From Trachythela sp. YZ-2020 (Eukaryota; Cnidaria; Anthozoa; Malacalcyonacea; Clavulariidae), in contig JADLSH010000282.1 of assembly GCA_016169945.1 (NCBI GenBank), positions 1,939,001 to 2,003,000 on the forward strand: a stretch of 64,000 nucleotides of DNA, given 5' to 3'. Below the pieces are notes generated by a model. That model was not told the DNA's origin. It did not search any database and saw nothing but the letters and a program-made list of their open reading frames with translations. Each line of letters opens with the position of its first letter. Position 1 is the first letter of the stretch. The position numbers were made by a program, and so were the translations under genes. Positions 59,426 to 64,000 of this stretch are shown here, one piece after another.

Positions 59426-62400
59426 CTAATATAATCTACCAGATCGTGTTGTAACTCTTTCTGGTATAAAAACAGGATCTTCATCGTCTGTGTCGATTCC
59501 AACTGCCCCAGCGTCTTCGTCAGAACTGCAATGTTCGTCTTCAGTACAAGTGTGACCATCATGAGGGCCCTGTACTGGTTTTGCGGGATGGTGTGATCGG
59601 CCAAAATATTAGGCGGTATTCGGGATTTTATGAAAATATTCGTCGGGAAGCGGGATTTGAAATCATCTGCAAGAACGGGATTGTTAAGAATAACATGGCG
59701 AGATGCGGGAATTTAGCCGTAATTGTAGTCATTGCATTCAAATCGCGTTCTACTTTCTTAATACCGCGTTCTTTCGCCATTTTCTGCCTACCTCTAAGTG
59801 TTCCAGATCGTAAATACTTTGAAAAGTATCAGAAAACGGCGGGAACGGGAAATTGAAATGAGACATGGCGGGATTCGGGAATTGAAAAGGAAATCGGTCG
59901 GGATGGCGGGATTTCGGAAGCCAGTACAGGGCCCTCCATCATCACTTGCAGCATCCATGTTATCTGTGTCTGAAGTGGTCGAGGTACAACTGGGAGCCAA
60001 AGTAAAATGACTTTGAATTCTTTCAACCCAGTCGGGTTTTTTTTCCTTGATAAGAAAGTTTGTAGTGCTTAAGATAGTGTTTCAATTCTGCTTTAGTGAG
60101 GGAAGAAAGCCTTCCTGTATTAACTAATTCACCCCAATCGTAGCCACAGAACGACTTTGCTTGTTTAATAAGTTTTTTCCTTTGTTTTCTCTGGCCCGAA
60201 TAAGGGCGAACGCTTTCAGTTCTTCTAAATGTTGAACATATGCTTTGACGAGTTCTTTGTCAACAATGTATTTCACTGAGAAATCATCTATTCCCTTGCT
60301 ATTACAACTTGATATTTTATTTTCTCCAAAGAGCTTTTTTAAATTTGCTCGAGGGTCAAATTGATCGATTGGACTTAGCTGATCAGTGGATGTAATGTTG
60401 GATGATTCCAAAACATCTATGTAATGTCCTTGATTCTCCTTATCGGGATACGGTTCAGGAATTCTGGACATTACCGGGCCTTGCCATCCTGTTTCTTTGC
60501 ACCAAGGACAATGATCACCTCCATCCTTAGCTTTACATCCATCTTTTTTAAATTCCATGTAGAGCTCTCCGACTCTATAATGATCTGCGATAAACTTCAT
60601 AATTTTAGCACAGTAATAGTATCCTGGAGTTTCAATTTGAGTTTCACCAGATGTTTTATTGAATTGGTTAATGTACTCTCGATTGAAGAAAAAAGCATCT
60701 TTTGGATCATCAGTTACAAAATAATGAATGTATTCATTGAATACAGGTGCCCATCAATGCGGAATGCAAGTTCTTTTGCAACCCACCATGTATTCATCTC
60801 CATTCTTTCTTGTTCATGGGTATCATACTCCTGAACTGTTAATTGTGAAATCTTGGATATTTGTCCCATTGCAATGTTGCACCATCAACAATACTATCCC
60901 CAACAGCACTGTTCGTTCTCTCTGCCTCATTGTCCCCTGAATTCCCTCTTGCTGAATGTACACGGCAGGAGTAGTCCCCGTCATATAAGATTGACAACTC
61001 CGCATCTCTGAATTTAACTTCGAAGTTAGACACGCCGACCCCTGGTCCAGCGTCTGAATTTTCAAACCAGCGTGGTTTAACAACTGGCAGTGCCATATTA
61101 ACCATCGTGTCAAGCAATTTTTGACATACACTAAGAAGAGCGGTGTACGATGGTAAAATTTGTTGGGTTCTGTAACTTTCCAGAAGGAGTAGCGTTTTTC
61201 CCGTGCATGTAGAAATCTCTTCGATGATCGTAAAATTTCTGTTTCCGAAAGACTGTTAAGTTCGTCAGAATTGCCAATCCGTTTTAAACTATTGCTCAGA
61301 TGAATTAATCTTTCAGTTTCGTAAGACACATATTTTACGTCTGGTGATGCTTTCAAAACTCTTTCTAGATCTTCCTCCACCGGCATCATTGTAAACAATT
61401 AAACATTGTCCTTGAGACCTGAACATATTCCACGGAAATTCTTTGTATAGTCTTTATTCGGTGTAACTTCTGAAATAACTTCGAACTTGGTCTCAAACGC
61501 TGGGTTTCATTAGCCCATGTTGTTCCACTTGATTCTACGAAAGCCTTGGGGCGGGTGAAAACAACATGAGTATCATCGCAGTTTAGAAACTTCTCTTTGC
61601 CATCAACTTCTACTGATGTTTTTGATAATAATCTGTGAGTTGATGGCGTAGCATAAACTTTCTTTTCTGGCCAGTCATATTCTTGTAATTTGCGCATCTT
61701 TTCTTCTGCACTTGGTGTCAAATTCTTTGATTTCTAGTCTTCTCAAAACCTTCACCTGTTCCAAGTCTAACGTAGGCCTTGTCGTCAATACTTCTTGTAA
61801 GGCAGAACTTTCTTTCTTCACTAGCACTTTCACTGAAAAATCTTTTTATCACATTTTTCTTATGCGCTCTTTGATAATGTGTGCTCTTGTTGGAATTATC
61901 TTCCGTCTTAGGTGGCTTCCTTGTACAAAACAGCATTTTGCCCTTATGACGTTTTGCTTGCAAACTTCGTTTATTTTAGGTCTTGATCTATTCCATGCTG
62001 TGATTGCCGACTTTATTGGCTTCTTACCTCTGTCTTGCAGGTTTTTATTTGCTATATTTTTCAAATCTCGCACTTTTACTCTCTTATTGGTAAACAATGT
62101 TGTTTCTTTTCTTCTCCCATGATATGTTGCCTTTTCTTCAATCGACTTTAACAAAAACTCTTCGACTTCTTCATCAATAACTTCAGGTCTTCCCTGTGTT
62201 CCAATTTTTCTTCTTTTCAAACGTTGTTCCTCCATAAAGGAATGTGCTTTGCGTTTTCTCATCCTCTCAAATCTCTGTTTATCACAGGGGGATGACTGTT
62301 GGGTTAACTGATGAATATTTTCATGTTGTTCCTTGAGGATATCTATGGAATCTTGTAAATCCATCAATTGAACACTAGACCGTTCTCCTTCTTTTCCAGC

Positions 62401-63165
62401 CAACTTGTTTTCCTTTTCTTCTATTTTAATTTCCACATCTCTCATCTTTTCTTTGTAATGAGTCATGAGAATATCTTCAGCAGCTTTCTGGGCGTTTTGG
62501 GCTTCTTTTCCAACAGCGACGACTTTTCCAATTGATTGAATCATGTTTTCACTGTTAAGTCCTAGTTCCTTTAACTCTTTATTTGAGCGATTTGCTCCCA
62601 AAAGCACTTTTGCCACCCTCTCATCCCATTCAGAGTCCATTGAGTTTAAAAGAGCATATACAGTTTCGTTGTCTAAAGATAGTCTTTCTGAGGAGATACT
62701 AGTAGATGTATCCTGTATAAGCTCCTCAAAGAAGTAGGTCATTTCAACATCATCTGGTCGAAAAACAACAAAAAACCTATCTGTTTTGGGGACGTGTACA
62801 ATAAAAACACACAAACCATACTCTGAATGACACAAAAGTTCCTTAAATGACTTACGGTCACTGTATGTTGTGTTATCAACTGATTTCCCAGGTTGATACC
62901 CTAAAAAGAGCTCAAAGGCGTCATCAAAGGTCATGAATGACTGCAAACTACTTGAAATTTCACGCCTGTTTGTATCAGTTTCATTTTGAAGGACATCAAG
63001 AATTGCCTGAAAGCCTCTGAGTCGTTGGATAAGTTATTCGTTTTTGGTTTTGCAGATGAAATCTTCTAAACAAGAATAGTTATCTTTTAAAGCACAATGT
63101 TGCAAAGATACATTTATATTTGGAGAAACATTGGAAAACTTTCTCAGATTACTTCTTGCGCTGTT
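59426..63165 (-). pseudogene. Orphan family gene, candidate DDE recombinase with SAP-like C-terminus
   Basis: Minus-strand coding character runs from about 63165 to the stop at 59426 with several frame changes (near 61950, 61720, 61390, 60820) and a stop near 63034. Order: an N-terminal globular part (YGLCVFIVHVPKTDRFFVVF), a coiled coil (about 62540-62300), a helix-turn-helix-like part (KVRDLKNIANKNLQDRGKKP), then three conserved acidic motifs: SIDDKAYVRLGTG (61780), DAGPGVGVSNFEVKFRDAE (61040) and NEAERTNSAVGDSIVDG (60910). A Cys/His cluster (CPWCKETG) at 60520, a SAP-like motif (LTKAELKHYLKHYKLSYQG) at 60070 and an acidic tail ending VTTRSGRLY follow. I know the family from cnidarian genomes as uncharacterised. 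Reading the motifs as a D-D-E triad is my inference. Confidence 0.6.
59564..59935. mobile_element. hAT-like MITE inserted in the C-terminal coding region
   Basis: The ends AGGGCCCTGTACTGG and CCAGTACAGGGCCCT are exact complements. CCATCATG and CCATCATC flank them, 7 of 8 bases matching. Removing it joins the acidic stretch MDAASDD to DGHTCTEDEHCSSDED. Confidence 0.8.
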
Positions 63166-63173
63166 ATGTAAAT

Positions 63174-63205
63174 TATTTATTTATTTTATTTATTTATTTA
63201 CAATT
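63174..63205. repeat. (TTTA)n tract, LINE 3' tail
   Basis: TTTA repeats mark the 3' end of the minus-strand LINE that follows. Confidence 0.75.
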
Positions 63206-64000
63206 ATTTTAAAACGGTAGCCCTTCAGCCAAAGTCTGATTTTCAAGGGGCCGTTTCAATTTACAAAAATATTAATTCTAAAAAAATTACTATAAAAATA
63301 TATACACAAACAACACAATCATGCAATTTTTATGAATCGACATATACATACACAGGCCCAAACTCCATAAAACACAAACAAGTGTCATGAAATGACTTAG
63401 CTATATTTAGTCTTGAACGAAGATATTGTCAATTGTAATCTTTCAAATTCTTGAAATAGTTATTAATTAAATTTTTAAATCTTGCAATAGAGAGAGATTC
63501 GTAATCGGAGACTACGTCACAAGGCAAGTTGTTCCATGTAGACGCTGCCCTATATGAGAAGGACTTTTTCATGAAATCAGTATTGGGTTTGTTTAAGTGA
63601 AGTTTTCGATCGTTGCTTCTAAGACGATACGTGGCGTTGTTGGTAATAGTAAACATGTCTGATATATATTCTGGTAGTTGTCTTTTTAATGCTTTAAACG
63701 TCATGCTTATTTCCCTTTTCTTTAGGATGTTTTCAATCCCATTCTAAATGAGCAAAGATCTCCTTTGACCTGATATCATAACTAGAACCCGTTATAACAC
63801 GAGCAGCCCTCTTTTGTAATTTGTAGAGTTTATTTAGCTGTGTACGACTACCATCATTCCATACGTTTGAACAATAAGTAAAATGGGGTAAGACTAGTGA
63901 GTTATAGATATTTATCAGTGCATTTTGGTTTACATATCGTTTTGATCTTTTTAATAAACAAATAGATTTGGATATCTTTTTACACTGCTCTTCATTGTGT
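63180..64000 (-). mobile_element. LINE 3' portion, runs off the window
   Basis: The minus strand encodes the end of an RT polyprotein (LINIYNSLVLPHFTYCSNVW, LQKRAARVITGSS, LPEYISDMFTI, YRAASTWNNLPCDVV) to a stop at 63429, then a 3' UTR and the (TTTA)n tail. One frame change lies near 63740. Confidence 0.85.

Overview
This is AT-rich, intron-containing animal DNA. Several things point to a cnidarian, most likely an anthozoan: the reverse transcriptases resemble coral and sea-anemone families I know, there are tRNA-derived SINEs with a conserved central block, and there are families I associate with cnidarian genomes. That identification is an inference. The window is not a gene-rich locus. It is a mosaic of transposable elements of many classes, often nested, with a few host or host-like genes between them.

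Layout. 0.3-6.06 kb, minus strand: a gene of about 16 exons with an N-terminal C2H2 finger, of a large orphan family I also recognise from fungi; it has frame breaks. Divergent from it, 6.33-8.62 kb, plus strand: an intact ten-exon orphan gene. 9.06-9.78 kb, minus strand: a possible three-exon membrane-protein gene. 10.0-10.57 kb: a palindrome array. 11.1-21.4 kb: a decayed Ty3/Gypsy-like LTR retrotransposon (minus strand), split inside its integrase by a 4.7-kb terminal-inverted-repeat element that carries pieces of a protein kinase gene and a 156-bp satellite. 21.8 kb: SINE. 22.86-26.85 kb: a hAT transposon with 8-bp target duplication; near its right end sits a tandem repeat with two hammerhead ribozymes (a retrozyme). 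27.25-33.40 kb: a long-TIR transposon with at least five further insertions in it. 32.62-35.56 and 43.93-46.87 kb: a nearly identical 2.94-kb duplication. 38-41 kb: a hAT-type MITE, a dispersed 0.9-kb repeat and a reverse transcriptase remnant. 40.8-43.9 kb: a non-LTR retrotransposon. 48.85-48.99 kb: the first coding exon of ribosomal protein eS10. 52.5-57.2 kb: another non-LTR retrotransposon with a 2A-like motif, interrupted by a second LINE. 59.4-63.2 kb: a broken gene of an orphan family that I read as a possible DDE-type recombinase. 63.2-64 kb: one more LINE running off the window.

How parts fit together. The reverse transcriptase remnant at 40 kb and the DDE-like gene at 59-63 kb are followed, directly after their stop codons, by the same roughly 0.9-kb sequence. 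They may therefore be two ends of one kind of mobile element. The divergent pair at 0.3-8.6 kb shares a 277-bp promoter interval and may be a two-gene unit. Exon joins were made by eye from splice signals and reading phase; homology statements come from family knowledge and were not searched.
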